A DNA stretch of 64,000 nucleotides from Clarkia xantiana subsp. parviflora (taxonomy: Eukaryota; Streptophyta; Magnoliopsida; Myrtales; Onagraceae), in the NCBI GenBank assembly GCA_036873135.1, contig JAPTYO010000003.1, forward strand, positions 21,352,001 to 21,416,000, in the 5' to 3' direction. Made by a program: the position numbers and the translations under genes. Under the pieces are notes generated by a model that did not search any database, was not told the origin of the DNA, and saw only the letters and a program-made list of their open reading frames with translations. How positions within the stretch are numbered: the stretch's first letter is position 1; each line of letters starts with the position of its first letter. Below are positions 1 through 12,369 of the stretch, one piece after another.

Positions 1-13
1 TTGATTTCTGCAG

Positions 14-1178
14 TGGCACAAAGTCTTTCCAGTTTCAAGATGTACTTTCCCTAGAAAATGAAGATTCAGATGATACTACTACCTTGATTGACAATAAGGT
101 TTGGAGTTTAACAATGGGTTCTGTTCGATAGTTTTTTTTGGTACTTAGCAGACTATTGGCTACAGTTATATAATGCCTGATTCAGTTCTCTTGATATTTG
201 GTAGGATAATGAATTTGTAATGTCAAACAAAAAGTCTAAATATCCGATTCTTCAAGTCGACTTGAGGTTAGTATTTATCATATTCAACTCAGCAATACGT
301 AGGCAAATGCGCTTCATGAAGTTTCAAAAATAGAAACTGTTAGGATTAGGAGGGATGAAGATACTTTTAATATATTTAAAGAAATCATTGAGGTTCATGT
401 TAGACCTTAGCTGTCTTCTGTATTGCCGTTTGATTTTATATATTCATACAGATTGATCTCAGATTTGGTGGTCCTCACAGTTTCAGCAGCCATCGGTGGA
501 ATCCTTAGTTCCTGCCTTGGGCAACCGGTTAGTATTGTATGCTTATAGGCAGTTCTATTTGATATGCATTTTGTAAAGGACTCAAATCCATGTTTGTCTT
601 GACAAGGTTATTGTTGGCTATCTTCTTGCTGGCTCAGTAATTGGACCTGGGGGTCTTAAGTTCATTCATGAAATGGTTCAGGTATGCTGTGCTATTGATT
701 CAGTTATTAGTTGATTTTCCTAATGGATGTCTAAAAAATGTTATTTCTCCATAAAACTATAACCTCCATATGTTGATTTAGGCGGGCAAAAGACTTTGTC
801 CTGTAGGATCGATGATGATGTTTTATTTATATGGATCAGACTCCTTAATATTTAATACTTGACAAAGGAAGTTATATCTTTTCAACAGGTTGAGACTGTA
901 GCACAGTTCGGTGTTGTTTTCCTCCTATTTGCTTTAGGACTGGAATTTTCTGCAACAAAGGTTGCTACTTTGTAGACTATAATTCTTGTTTTCACATAAT
1001 CAGTTGGGATATTTGAAGTTTCTTTCCCTTAACTTCACTATTTCATATGCATTTAAGAAGCTATTCTAAACTTCCGTTGATGCAGTTAAGAGCTGTTGGA
1101 CCTGTTGCTGTTCTTGGAGGATTTCTACAGATGATGATATTTATGTTCTTTTGTGGCATAAGTGCCTTGGTAATGCAT

Positions 1179-1217
<39 letters not shown>

Positions 1218-4197
1218 TTCATTCCAATAAAGTCAAATTTCCTCATGACCATAGATATGGTTTTGCAGTTATGCGGAGCTAAGTTGTCGGAGGGTGTATT
1301 TGTTGGTGCTTTCCTTTCAATGTCATCAACGGCTGTGGTATATTTCCTTACTTGTGGATGATTCTTATAGATCTATCATATACGGCATGTATTTAGTCAA
1401 TTAGTGCTTATCCACATACAGGTGGTAAAGTATTTGGTGGAACGGAATCACACCAATGCTCTTCAGGGTCAAGTTACTATTGGGACATTGATTTTTCAGG
1501 TAATTTTCACATCTCTATGCAAGCTGGTAATTTTAAAATTAAAATTGATTATCATCTCTTCTGGTGCATATATATAAGTTTCCAACTGCATGCCCTCCTC
1601 TTCAGGATTGTACCGTCGGTTTACTATTCGCTTTGCTGCCAGTTTTGGGTGGTAGTAGTGGAATGCTTCCTGGAGTGATCTCTATGGGAAAGTTGTAAGT
1701 TGTTTGTTTTGCAATTTATATTTCTTTTGCTTAGATAGGTATCTTTGGGTTGTTCTGACAGTAGGCTATTAATTCAAGGGTCAACTTAAGCTTAGCATAA
1801 CTTAGGCTTAGCATACTATGAATGACAATTGTAATCTGACTTCTTCTTATTCAACTTCAGGCTTCTGATTTTGTCTGTATATCTTACTGTGGCGTCATTT
1901 CTGACCTGGTCCTTTGTCCCCCGGTTTCTGAGGCTAATGATTCAGTTATCATCTCAGGCAAGTTCAAGTTTGCAGACCCATATATTTGCATTCTGGATTC
2001 ATGGAGTTTTCCTTATTATTTATTAACTAGATGATTTTGTCATGTTATCCTGTGTATATAGACAAATGAACTCTACCAGCTTGCTGCAGTCGCTTTCTGC
2101 TTATTATCTGCTTGGGTGAGTGGATTTTGCTCTAGTTATTTGCATCATATCAACAAATCCTGTTTTGTCTAGAGTTGAGTTAATAGGAAGTTTACGTTGA
2201 CCACTTTAGGTGGAATCCCTTTAAATTCTCATGAACGTTTCTAATCATCTCAGTGCAGTGACAAGCTGGGACTAAGTCTTGAGTTGGGTTCTTTTGTGGC
2301 TGGGGTTATGATATCTACAACTGAGTTTGGCCAGCACACTCTAGACCAGGTATGCAACTGTTTTAGTTGCTCTTGAATTTCAACAACCATTAGTAATATT
2401 TGGTCGTGTTATAGAATGAGTTTCTAAAAAAATTCTTGAAAGTTTTTACCAAACAGTTCTCTTTTATGAGCTTATTTACCTTTTTTCCAACTTAAGGTGG
2501 AACCCATTCGGAACCTATTTGCTGCGCTCTTCCTCTCCAGCATTGGAATGCTCATTCATGTGCATTTCCTGTGGAATCATATGGATATACTGCTGGCATC
2601 CGTTATGCTGGTTATTGTTGTTAAGACTACAGTGGCTTCCCTCGTAACAAAAGCTTTCAGCTACAACATAAAAGTATCATTTCTTGTAAGCCATTTTCTA
2701 ATTCTTTTATTTAGCTTTTTATATAGTATATATATATATCTTCAACTTATTATGTGTACATTGTCTTAGCTTTCTCAGTTGAGCCTATTTGCTGAATTCA
2801 TATTAGGTTGGAGTACTACTAGCTCAAATTGGGGAGTTCTCTTTTGTTCTTCTAAGTCGTGCCTCAAACCTTAATCTTGTTGAGGTAACCTTCTCTGTTT
2901 TGGAGTTCTTTTGTGTGTTGCCTTATTCTTTGTTCTGCATATCTTTAGCTCCTATTGTGTTCCTTGTTTCTGCTGATCTGTTAGTACCGTATATAGGCTC
3001 ATAAAGTCCTTTGGTATGCTGAAACAGTCCCGTGGTATCTTAAAAGCTTTACTCTCCCTGAAAGCGCCCACCACATTTACCTCCTTACTCAAGGTTTCTT
3101 ATTAAAAAAAAAAAGGAAAAGTGAAACCAAATTTTCATTGACAATCAAACATTCGACAGTTATTTGCTTCATATTCATTCGTTTTGTTGATCCTATGGGT
3201 TAAGAATCTATAAACAGACTGAAGTTTGCTCCATGTTGAAATTTGGTGTCTGAAGTTTCAAATGTTAAAATGGAGTATCCTATGTTTCAGTTTTGTTGAA
3301 ATTTGGTGTCTCCATCCAAATTTGCTGTTAAATATGACAGAAGTTTGTCACGTGATACACTTAAAAAATTAGTCTCAAAATGCGCCTCCTTGTTAGTGTG
3401 CCCCTCATGTGCCCCAAGGAAATGTCGAAACTACCCCTCTGTCCTAAATACTAATTCTCAGCACATGTTTGTTTAATCAGGGGTATTTTCTTCATTTCAC
3501 ATTTAATCAAATAAGTTATTAAAATGAACAAAATAGTATAAGGGGCAATTTTGTCATCTCGCATCATTCCGTTAAATTTGACAGCAATGAAAACCAAATT
3601 TCAACAAAATTTAAACTTCAGGCATTCTATTTTAATATTTGAAACTCTAAACACCAAATTTCAACATGCGGCAAATTTCAGACTGTTTATAGGTTCTTAA
3701 CCCTAATTTATATTTTGTATACTTCTACTATTCTATTATTTTCAGTTTTTCTTACACGATCCACCATTTCCATCACCCTTGCTATGTTTTTGCATCGTAC
3801 TAATTTTATCCTTTTCATTGTAGGGCAAGATGTATCTTCTTCTTCTGGGAACAACCGCCCTTAGTCTGGTAAAAAGTAGTCAAATGTATACTATTCGACC
3901 TTCCCCATTGCATTATTATGTGATGTCGTTCTTGAAGCCAGGACGGATATTTCTGCAGGTAACGGCTCCAATGCTATTTAAACTGATACCTGCAGTTCTG
4001 AACTTGGGAGTTCTCATGCACTGGTTTCCTAACGACACCATATCACAAGATGAGGTCTGTGTTTTATCGCTTGCTTAACCGTGATTGTAGTTCATTTGAA
4101 GAGTTAGGACTTGTCGTATTAACCGATAAAAGTCATTGTTTGTCCACAGGAGAAGATTGCAATGATCGAGGTGCATAACAGAAACCGGGTGCTGTGA
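14..4197 (+). CDS. KEA5: K+ efflux antiporter, KEA4/5/6 clade (3' part of gene)
   Basis: Partial CDS; the N-terminus lies left of the window. Exons read: 14-98, 205-266, 452-527, 607-681, 889-960, 1086-1169, 1269-1337, 1422-1499, 1606-1694, 1861-1957, 2062-2115, 2254-2349, 2497-2685, 2807-2884, 3824-3868, 3959-4054, 4150-4197 (stop TGA). All phases join without a break. The product is a polytopic CPA2 (KefB-like) cation/proton antiporter: it shows the block GYLLAGSVIGPGGL, then LLFALGLEFS, SSTAVVVKYL, and SFVAGVMISTTEFGQHTLDQ with further membrane segments. In the family, KEA4-6 exchange K+ for H+ in Golgi, trans-Golgi and prevacuolar membranes; this role is inferred by homology. No C-terminal KTN/TrkA-N domain is seen, as expected for this clade. 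The intron after 1957 uses a GC donor. Intron 2885-3823 holds a foldback MITE. Assignment to KEA5 rather than KEA4/6 rests on RAR1 and MAP65-3 being neighbours. Confidence 0.9.
1178..1219. repeat. (TTTA)n microsatellite in KEA intron
   Basis: About ten uninterrupted ATTT/TTTA units lie in the intron between the exons ending at 1169 and starting at 1269. They create a spurious open frame of Leu-Phe-Ile-Tyr repeats. Confidence 0.95.
3197..3705. mobile_element. Foldback MITE A (MULE-like) in KEA intron
   Basis: The left end begins GGGTTAAGAATCTATAAAC and the right end is its imperfect reverse complement, ending GGTTCTTAACCC. The inverted arms run about 85 bp and contain a run describing AAATTTGGTGTCT and its complement. 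A CACGTG lies at 3349-3354. No clear 9-bp target duplication remains (left flank TGATCCTAT, right flank TAATTTATA), so this copy is probably old. It sits inside the intron between KEA exons 2807-2884 and 3824-3868. Confidence 0.75.
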
Positions 4198-5164
4198 AGG
4201 GAATTTGATGAGATTTCTTATTTGAAATGCAAAAACTGGTTCGAATGCCACTACCAAATTTTTCTTATATTCTATATCAATTGTCAGATGTATATATATA
4301 GGTAGAGCGGATAATAGTGTATATATCAACCATAACCATACGGAGATTAACTGCCAATTTTTTACTTTTCAATCAATGAATTACTACTGACAAGAGTCAT
4401 CTAAGAATCTAGGTGTTATGGTATTTGCCTGAGTTGGCATATTATAGAGCGAACCTAGATTATCTAGCTACGTAATATCTGAGTTTGATGTTCATTTGCA
4501 TCCAATTTCTCATGTATATGTGTAATAATTAGCGCATGTTTTAGCCCTGTCAACGTAGTAGCACCAATCACTACTAGATGCCCTATCACAACCAGTCTAG
4601 TATAGTTAAGAGACCGGAGACCGGTTCGTAAGACCCAAATTTGAAGAGTCTTTCCTAAGGAAATGATTTTTAATCAGATTAGGGACATTCATAATTAAAC
4701 AACATGAGAGTCACCGTTCTTAGCCACTAAACCAGTAACCACCACTGTCTATGGTTGGTTGAGGTTTACTTTTAGAGCAATTGAAAAAAAAATAAAAATA
4801 CATGCTTGTAACAAAAGTTGAAAGGATAAAAAAAAACCCATGTAATATAGTATAATGGATCAGAGTGATGATTAGCTCTTTATCCCTTAAAAGTTCACCC
4901 GATTTGAGTGATGATTAACTATAGAACAAGTACGCTACGAGCGCACACTACCTGATGTGGGCCCACCACCACCAGCAGAGACCCAAAAATAACTAAGGGG
5001 ACCCCTGAAGGCCCATGTTAATGGCCCAGAAAAGTAAAGCTCCGAGTCCATTGACCATTGACCTCGGTGACTTTACTTCTACATGGGGGACATGAGGCAG
5101 ATTCGTAACTGGGGAGGGATTCCAGAGGTTTCTGCACCAATTCCAGCTCCAGCAGAAGTAGAGA
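4198..5164. other. KEA-RAR1 intergenic spacer with possible old SINE
   Basis: No gene is seen. It should hold the KEA 3' UTR and the RAR1 promoter and leader. About 4590-4745, read on the minus strand, resembles a decayed tRNA-derived SINE: it has a box-A-like TGGTTTAGTGG and shares the CAGTGGTGGT head with the SINE at 33989. The RAR1 leader is G-rich near 5083-5125. Confidence 0.4.
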
Positions 5165-7650
5165 ATGTCGAAGCTTCGATGCCAGAGAATCGGATGCGAC
5201 GCTTTCTTCTCCGACGACGACAATCCAGAAGGTTCATGCCAGTACCATGCCGCTGTACGCTCTCTCTTCACTCTCCGCTCTATTCTTGCTGTAATTTTTT
5301 CGTCACTTTGTTTCCGACTGCGTTGGTCATAGGATTTATGGCAGTATTAATCAGTGGAGTTGAGTTCGATCGTGAAATACGATAATCCGCAATACGTGTA
5401 ATGAGAGAGCTGTTAGTATTTAGCTATCGAAATATTGGTTCAATTTAGTAACACTGAAGTGTCTGGTGCTGATGGTTCGGAATTAGGGTTTCATCTACTT
5501 TTCAAGAAGTTAGTCTCGTAAAGTAGGTGTAGAAGGATGTGCAGATGGTTGATCCTTGTCATTAAAAGGCACAGAGTTATCTATGAACAACAGAATCACA
5601 TAATACGTGTTCAATTTGATTCGAACACCACTTGGATAATCCTGTACATCCCTTTGGCTGCTGTAGCTTCTTTTTTACAAATTCAACAGAATTTGTTACC
5701 TAAATTGCAACAGCTCCATAGTTTTCCAGAAAATGGAAGGTCAAATATCATCATCATCATCATGTCATGGACTAGGACAAGGAACGTTGTAGTTAGGGAT
5801 CTCGGTAAAAATCCTCACAGTTGATGGTCTATTTGCTAGTAAGAGTAGCTGAATTGGGGTTGCCACATTGTCACAAATGATGAAACTAGTAATTGAAATT
5901 GCTAAATTCGCCCTCCCGAAAAAAAAAAAATAGATATTGTCAATTACACTAGAGCTTGCACAAAGAATAAATTTGTCAGACTTAGGTTGGTGACATTTCT
6001 TTTGTTCTAGTTAAGTCTTTTTAGTTCGAAGAATTGACTGATTGTGCTTTATACTAATTGGTTTTTTCCTTTCTTTCAACTGATGCTGATCTACTTACGT
6101 GGGGCATTGTCAATATACACAATATAGGGGGTAAGTTAGATACATCTTTTTGTATATTTGCAAGTTGCAACCATTCTTGGGTCTCTTTTTCTCTTAACCA
6201 AAGTTGATTCCTTCAATATGGTTGTTTTTATGTAGCCTTTATTCCATGATGGGATGAAAGAATGGAGCTGTTGCAAAAAGAGAAGTCATGACTTTAGCCT
6301 ATTTCTGGAGATTCCTGGGTATGTGTAGTTTTCTCTCTATCATCCTTAAGAAGTTCATTTCCAAAACCTCTTAGCTAGAAATTCCAGGTAAGGGTATTTA
6401 TATGCAAGGTAATTGTTTATTTTGTGTTAGCCTGTCAATCACTACACCTAATGCTAGTGTGGAGTTCTTACATCCGCAGTTGCTCTCTTCTATATCAATC
6501 GCTACACCTTATGGTATTGTGTAGCAATTTTTTTTTTCCTAGCAACAAGCTAATAAATAAACCATGTCACTCTGCTTCGCGAGTTATGATATGGATTGTG
6601 GAGATACTCCAGTTGCATTTGTATTTCCATTTTCCAGTAGGTGCTATCGCTGCAAATGTTTCCTTCTTTAGTTGATAGGATCTAGTTTGAAATTTGAATC
6701 TCACTACTTTGGGCTAATTTGTTAAATCATAATCATATGAAGTCTTTTGAACCTGTCACTATCTTTATTATGAAATAAGAGTGTAATCTACCATATATAA
6801 CCAAACATTGTTATTTGGGTATGGATGGCTTATTTTGGACTGATAGCTAGTTATGAGTGCCATTGGTTATCTTTTTGGCTTTTGTTCAGATAAATAGTTG
6901 TTGGCTAATCTACTCCATTTATACAGATGCAAGACTGGTAAACATACTACTGAGAAACCAGTTTTACCTACAAGTACAAAGACAGCTGTAACTCCAAAGG
7001 CTCCATCCCCTGTTGTCACTACAGCTTCAACAACTAATCCAACCGCCAAAGAGACTTGCTTAAGATGCCGACAGGGTTTCTTTTGTTCTGATCACGGTAT
7101 AGAAATTCAATATATATTAAGTGCTTATATAGATGCATACATGTTTTTATTTCTCTGTCATTAATACTGTTTAGCACAGCAACTGCTCCATGAAATGAAT
7201 AAGATAACTGGAATAGAAAATGCTGTTTCAGGTGCACAGAGTAAACAGATGAATCAAAATGCTGTAAAACCTGCCGAAGCTGCAGCTGTGGAGATAAAGA
7301 AGGACGAGCCGATCCCTTCTGCTCCACCAAAGAGGATAATTGACATAAACCAACCCCAGACCTGTAAAAACAAATGTTGTGGTCAAACATTCAAAGAAAA
7401 AGATAATCACGAGACTGCCTGCATTTATCACCCTGGACCAGCCGTTTTCCATGACAGAGTGAGAGGGGTAAGTGAATCCTTAGCTCTTTTCCCCCTCAAA
7501 TTGTTCACCATATGTACTAAAGACCGATTAAAAATCGGTTTAATGTTTTTGTAGTGGAAATGCTGCGACATTCATGTGAAGGAGTTTGATGAGTTCATGA
7601 GCATTCCTCCCTGCACCAAAGGATGGCATAATGCTGATTCAACGCCATAA
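5165..7650 (+). CDS. RAR1: RAR1, CHORD-domain co-chaperone of plant immunity
   Basis: Exons: 5165-5254, a predicted microexon 6128-6130, 6236-6318, 6927-7096, 7232-7467, 7555-7650 (stop TAA). This gives 225 residues; Arabidopsis RAR1 is of almost the same length. CHORD-I spans about residues 6-65 ([10 protein letters not shown]...GSCQYHA...[11 protein letters not shown]), the plant-specific CCCH motif lies near 103-116 ([13 protein letters not shown]), and CHORD-II runs about 159-221 ([10 protein letters not shown]...[13 protein letters not shown]...[11 protein letters not shown]). The Cys and His zinc ligands of both CHORDs look intact. In the family, RAR1 binds HSP90 and SGT1 and stabilises NLR immune receptors in the cytosol and nucleus. 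The ATG at 5165 opens directly onto CHORD-I with only a few residues before it, as in other plants. Without the microexon a conserved Gly of CHORD-I would be missing. Confidence 0.95.
6128..6130 (+). other. RAR1: Predicted 3-nt microexon of RAR1 (GGG, Gly)
   Basis: The first intron contains an AG at 6126-6127, then GGG, then a consensus GTAAGT donor at 6131. Including GGG keeps the frame and restores the Gly of the CHORD-I pattern HAxGPLFHDG; splicing 5254 straight to 6236 gives HAAPLFHDG, lacking it. This is a prediction from splice motifs and the conserved residue, not from transcripts. Confidence 0.55.
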
Positions 7651-8427
7651 AGCAAGGAGCAACTGCAGCACCTGGAATGAGGTTCTGTTTTTCGAATTAC
7701 CTTTGTTGCAATATTCATCTTCTTTTATCAAGTGCTAAGAAAGACAGACAAAAAACATCTAATGGTATCAAATCAATCCTTGGATACAACATGTGGATTG
7801 GCTTTCGAGATATTTTGTTTGTGACACGTTGATATTGTCAAGGTGAATAACCGTTTAGCGTACAAAGTATGATGTTCAAACTTCAAATGTAGAGGTATGT
7901 TTGTTTTAAGCATTTGAGCTTCCTTTGCTTGCTTCCACTAATCTTTGCAAACTGATTAATGAAGCTAAAAGGCTTGAACCACCCTTTTGATCTTGCTTGA
8001 TGTGTTTGGTGAAGGGTATTAAAGAAAATATTTTATCGATTTAGAAAGATTGCTAATTGCTAACTGTCAAATACTTGAAAACTTTTATTTTGGGTAAACC
8101 AAAACGAGAACTTCGAAAAGGCTTCTTAATAGTGTGCTTTCCTGTTGTAGCATATACGATGACTTTGTGTGAGGCTGTGTTTTCTTTTGTTTGGACGGAC
8201 TCATTTGCACGCCATACCTTTGGTATGGTCTGGTGTGGGTTTGTTTGTGGCGCCTCAATTATTATTAGAAAATAGAGTTAAGTCAGTAGTAGTTTGTACT
8301 TTGTCTATAAAATACGTGTGGCAGCAGACGGCAGTGTGGATATGACTTCATAAAATTCAATAGTTTAAAAGGGTTAAAGAACCTAATCATACTTTTAAGT
8401 TTGTTTCATGTTGTTTTAAAGTGTTCA
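7651..8427. other. RAR1 3' flank, no gene seen
   Basis: It probably holds the RAR1 3' UTR. A 72-codon open frame at 8057-8275 lacks any recognisable motif and is treated as chance. Confidence 0.5.
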
Positions 8428-8436
8428 ATATTTAAA

Positions 8437-9462
8437 GGGTTAAGAACACAATAGGGGCCTGAATGTTTGCCCATGTTGCCAAAAGGGGTCTGAATTGAAA
8501 AAACGTATTATTAAGGGCCTGAATTTTGAGTTTTGTGTTTTTTCAAGTCTCCGTCAAAATTTTCTGTTAAATCTAACAGAATCACGTGAAAAGACAAAAA
8601 TACCCTTTTGTAATTATTATACAATTTATCAATTTAATTAATAAAATGTGAAATGTCTAAAATACCCCTACACACTAATTATGCCCTTAAGGCCACCACG
8701 CTCCGGCCACCGCCCGGCGACCACCACCCGGCTCCGGCGACCACTACCGGCCTCCGGCGACCGCCACCGGCCTCCGATCGGAGCGAAAAAAGCTCCGATT
8801 GGAGCTCCGAAGCTCCGATCGGAGCCAAAAAAGCTCCGATCGGAGCTTTGGAGCTCCGGTCGGAGCCACAAAGCTCCGATCGGAGCTCTGTGGCTCCGAT
8901 CGGGGCCACAGGGCTCCTGATCGGAGCTCTGTGGCTCCTGATCGGAGCTCTGTGGCTCCCGATCGGAGCCACAGGGCTCCAGATCGGAGCCACAGGGCTC
9001 CAGATCGGAGCCACGGAGCTCCGATCGGGAGCCACAGAGCTCCGATCGGAGCCTTTTTGCTCCGATCGGAGCCACAGAGCTCCGATCGGCACTTTTCAGT
9101 CGTCGCCGGAGGTCGGTGGTGGTCGCCGGAGGTCGGTGGTGGTCGCCGGAGGCCGGTGGTGGTCGCCGGAGTCGGGTGGTGGTGGTCGCCGGAGCTGTGG
9201 TGGCTTAAATGGTATTTTCGTCATTTTAGGTCAAACATATGAGAGACACACTTTGGTCAAAGGGCATTTTCGGGTTTTCAAATTATTTTTGGTCACATGC
9301 TTGGCATGTGACCACTTTCCGTCACTTTTAACAGAAAAAATAGACGGAGACCTCAATTATACACAAAACTCAAAATTCAGGCCCTTAATAATACGTTTTT
9401 TCAATTCAGACCCCTTTTGGCAACATGGGCAAACATTCAGGCCTCTATTGTGTTCTTAACCC
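8437..9462. mobile_element. MULE-type MITE B with palindromic satellite core
   Basis: The ends are GGGTTAAGAACACAATAG and its reverse complement, flanked by a perfect 9-bp target duplication ATATTTAAA (8428-8436 and 9463-9471). Terminal inverted arms exceed 80 bp. Inside, CACGTG lies at 8583-8588. The core runs from CCGGCGACCACC repeats into some twenty copies of a palindromic unit built on CTCCGATCGGAG and out again through the complementary GGTGGTGGTCGCCGG repeats, so the 1-kb element is close to one long hairpin. The 9-bp duplication and long arms point to Mutator-like transposition. Confidence 0.9.
8770..9095. repeat. Tandem palindromes (CTCCGATCGGAG) in MITE B
   Basis: Short units such as GCTCCGATCGGAGC alternate with linkers like CACAGG or CTGTGG. 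Variants insert one base (CTGATCGGAGC) or change the centre. All frames on both strands are open here, which explains several overlapping long ORFs of no coding value. Confidence 0.9.
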
Positions 9463-9589
9463 ATATTTAAATTATTATTAATAATAGTGGTGTTTCAAGT
9501 CTCGTTTTCGTTGCTTTTTTTTTTTAATTTTCCGTCCATTTTATTGGATTAATTTGACGAACTTTAGTTTAATGACTATATAAAATTTA

Positions 9590-10237
9590 GGGTTAAAGGT
9601 ATTTTTGGTACCACTTCTTTGACAGGAATTGGCTTTTGGTACCACTTCATTTTTTTTATACTTTTGGTACCAACCCTTTCCCTTTAACCATTGTAACCTT
9701 TTGGTACCATCGTTAACTTTCCGTCCAATTTGACCGTTAAGTGTCACATGATTGACCCTAAACTTCTGTTTTTATTCCAATTTAGTCCATCTAATACATC
9801 CTTAACTTTTAATTTGTTCAATTTAGTCCTAAAGTTTGAAAACCAAACCCTAACCCAAATTGACCTAGCCGGACCTAGTCTAGGGCTAGGTCCGACCCTG
9901 GGTCGGGTTCGCCTGGGTCCGGCGACCCCGACCCAGGGCCGGACCTAGCTTAGGGCTAGGTCCGGCTAGGTCAATTTTGGTTAGGGTTTGGTTTTCAAAC
10001 TTTAGGACTAAATTGAACAAATTAAAAGTTAAAGATGTATTAGATGGACTAAAATGGAACAAAAACAGAAGTTTAAGGTCAATCATGTGACACTTTACGG
10101 TCAAATTGGACGGAAAGTTAACGGTGGTACCAAAATGTTACAATGGTGAAAGGGCTGGTACCAAGTATACAAAAAAATGAAGTGGTACCGAAAATCAATT
10201 CCTGTCAAAGAAGTGGTACCATAAATACCTTTAGCCC
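9590..10237. mobile_element. MULE-type MITE C
   Basis: The ends are GGGTTAAAGGTATTTTTGG and its near complement CCATAAATACCTTTAGCCC, flanked by a perfect 9-bp duplication TAAAATTTA (9581-9589, 10238-10246). The arms repeat GGTACC boxes, and the centre is a CTAGG-rich imperfect palindrome. CACATG/CATGTG stands where the related elements have CACGTG. Confidence 0.9.
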
Positions 10238-10286
10238 TAAAATTTAACTTGTGCATTTCAAAAAGAGAAAAGAATAAACAAGCACC

Positions 10287-10511
10287 TCCGTTCGCTTTAA
10301 CTTATGTCAATTAATATGTATATACATTGAAATTGAATGCCTTAAATTGATCTAACAAATCTTCCAAAGCCTTATGAAGTTCTGGATACAACCTCCGTTT
10401 CGCTTTAACTTATATTAATTATTATAATTAGTATGTATGTACGTTGAAATTGAATGCCTTAAATTGATCTAACAAATCTTCCAAAGCCTTATGAAGTTCT
10501 GGATACAACCT
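10287..10511. repeat. Tandem duplication, two units of ~105-120 bp
   Basis: Two copies of a unit starting CCTCCGTT(T)CGCTTTAACTTAT and ending in AGTTCTGGATACAACCTC lie head to tail. The second has a few extra bases near its start. No coding signal is seen. Confidence 0.85.
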
Positions 10512-11897
10512 CTTCAAAGTTATTTTATTTTAGCAGTTTAAAAACCAAATCAGTAAATTACATGTTCAAAATTTGTTGTGAGAGTTCTTTTTTGAGTTAA
10601 TAACTAAATTGCTGAACTTTGAGTGAAATACAAATTGCCACCCGAATTTTAATTTTTAATTTTTTAAATTAGCTACTTGAACTTTTAATTTCTGAGCAAA
10701 TTGCTATATATGTTACAATTTTTGATCAAACTGGATAGAAAATAAGCATGTTCCGGCTACATGAGGCTTTCCATATGGATTCATGTATGTACTTAAAGAA
10801 TTGCAATGAAATGTCTTCAATTAGACACTCAACTGGACCTCTGCTGAATTCCAATGGTACCTTTCAATTGAACGTCCAATTAAATGTATTCATCTACAAT
10901 CATTTTAATTTATGTCTAAATTCATTTTAGGTACACCGCACACATGAGAAGGCCTAATGTTGCCATAACATGCTTATTTACGTAATCAATTTTAAAATTT
11001 TAAAATTCGAATAGGAATTTGTAATTGGTTCAAAGTTCCAGTAGCAATTTGTTAGTAACCCGTTCTTTTTTATTTAGGTGGATAATTAATCTGAATTGAG
11101 GTCAAATTTCTAACCCTAATAAGGTTTTTATTTGGTTAACGTAACGTTGAACGGCATATCACATCTTAGTTCCAAATAATATTATCAGAATAGGACCTGA
11201 CCCGAACCAACTAGGGGGGGGGGGGGGGTCACGTTTTCAATGTGACCAGTCGGCCGGTTTGAGTGCGTTTAGACCGACAGTTCACCTATTACACTATAAA
11301 TAAATTAATATTTTGTAGCTCAATGCAATTAACTAAAATATATAGTTCAATTCATTTACTTAAAATAAAAAAGTCCAATATTTGCCCAAAAAAAACTCAA
11401 TATTATTTAAAAAAAATCCATTTTTAACAAAAAAATAAAATAAAAAACGTAAATGTTAGATTTTTTTTTCTTCAAGACATGTGAACTAGCAGATTGATGA
11501 CCCGATTAACTCGTTCAAAATTGATCGTCACGCTTAAAACCGATCGGTTGAACCATATTGATATGCTTGCCTGTCTTTATATTTGGTCGAACGACCAAGG
11601 GCACAAAACCTAGTTTGACAGTCGGTCCAGTTCTGATAACATTGGATTCAACTAGTATATTTGCTCCATATTTACACTAATTTTTAGTTGTACATTTCAG
11701 TTTATAAGTAGTAAGTGATGACTATTAATATTTTCCTATTTACAGGGGTCTTAATAGGGTTTGAACCTCTTATTTTTGGGTTGTGGTTTAACAATTTATC
11801 TCTTAGAAAAATATTTATGATCAACACTTTACCCGTACGATTGGAAAGTAAAGTTGTGAATCAAAATATATGATACAAACGGTTGCACTTCTCACAA
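10512..11897. other. AT-rich spacer, no gene seen
   Basis: It contains a poly-G run near 11214-11228 and, around 11740-11800, a minus-strand tRNA-like piece with a box-B-like GGTTCAAACCC that resembles the SINE remnants at 27424 and 44905. The 60-codon frame at 10748-10930 has no motif. Confidence 0.45.
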
Positions 11898-12320
11898 GTC
11901 TAAACTAAGGGTAGCAACGGGGCGGGCTTCGCCAGACCTGTGCCCGCCCCGCGAGTTAACTGGGTCGATCTGTCTCCCCCGCACATATCGCGGGGTGGGT
12001 CTTATGGGTAAAATTTGTTCTTGGGGCATCGACCCACGATTTTCATCAATTTCTTACAACATACAAAAAAATTATAAAACTAATTAATATACATATATAC
12101 AATGCTAGAGCTAGTTGGAGGTCATAGTCGAGGTGAGAACGAGAGCGGCTGGACGAGAGCTGTGGACGAGGGGTCGAACGAGAGCGACGAGAACTAATGA
12201 ATGAAGAAGAGAGAATTGAGGAAGGAAGAAGAGAAGTTGCGAACAAGTCTCTTACCTTATAATCCTAATTAGTTGTGTAATTTTAGTAAATGATATTTTC
12301 ATTTTAGTCCTTATAAAATA

Positions 12321-12323
<3 letters not shown>

Positions 12324-12366
<43 letters not shown>
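12324..12366. repeat. (TA)n microsatellite
   Basis: An uninterrupted AT/TA run lies inside hAT MITE 1, directly beside the insertion point of MITE D. Confidence 0.95.

Positions 12367-12368
<2 letters not shown>

Positions 12369-12369
<1 letters not shown>

Noticed and set aside
8653..9459. 268-codon + strand ORF and several overlapping 90-147-codon ORFs
   Set aside because: All lie in the palindromic satellite of MITE B, where every frame on both strands is open; composition is Ser-Asp-Arg-Pro repeats with no domain.
12046..12246. 66-codon Ser/Arg-rich minus-strand ORF
   Set aside because: It lies in the arm of hAT MITE 1 over GAGAGCGACGAG-type repeats; no domain and no conserved start.
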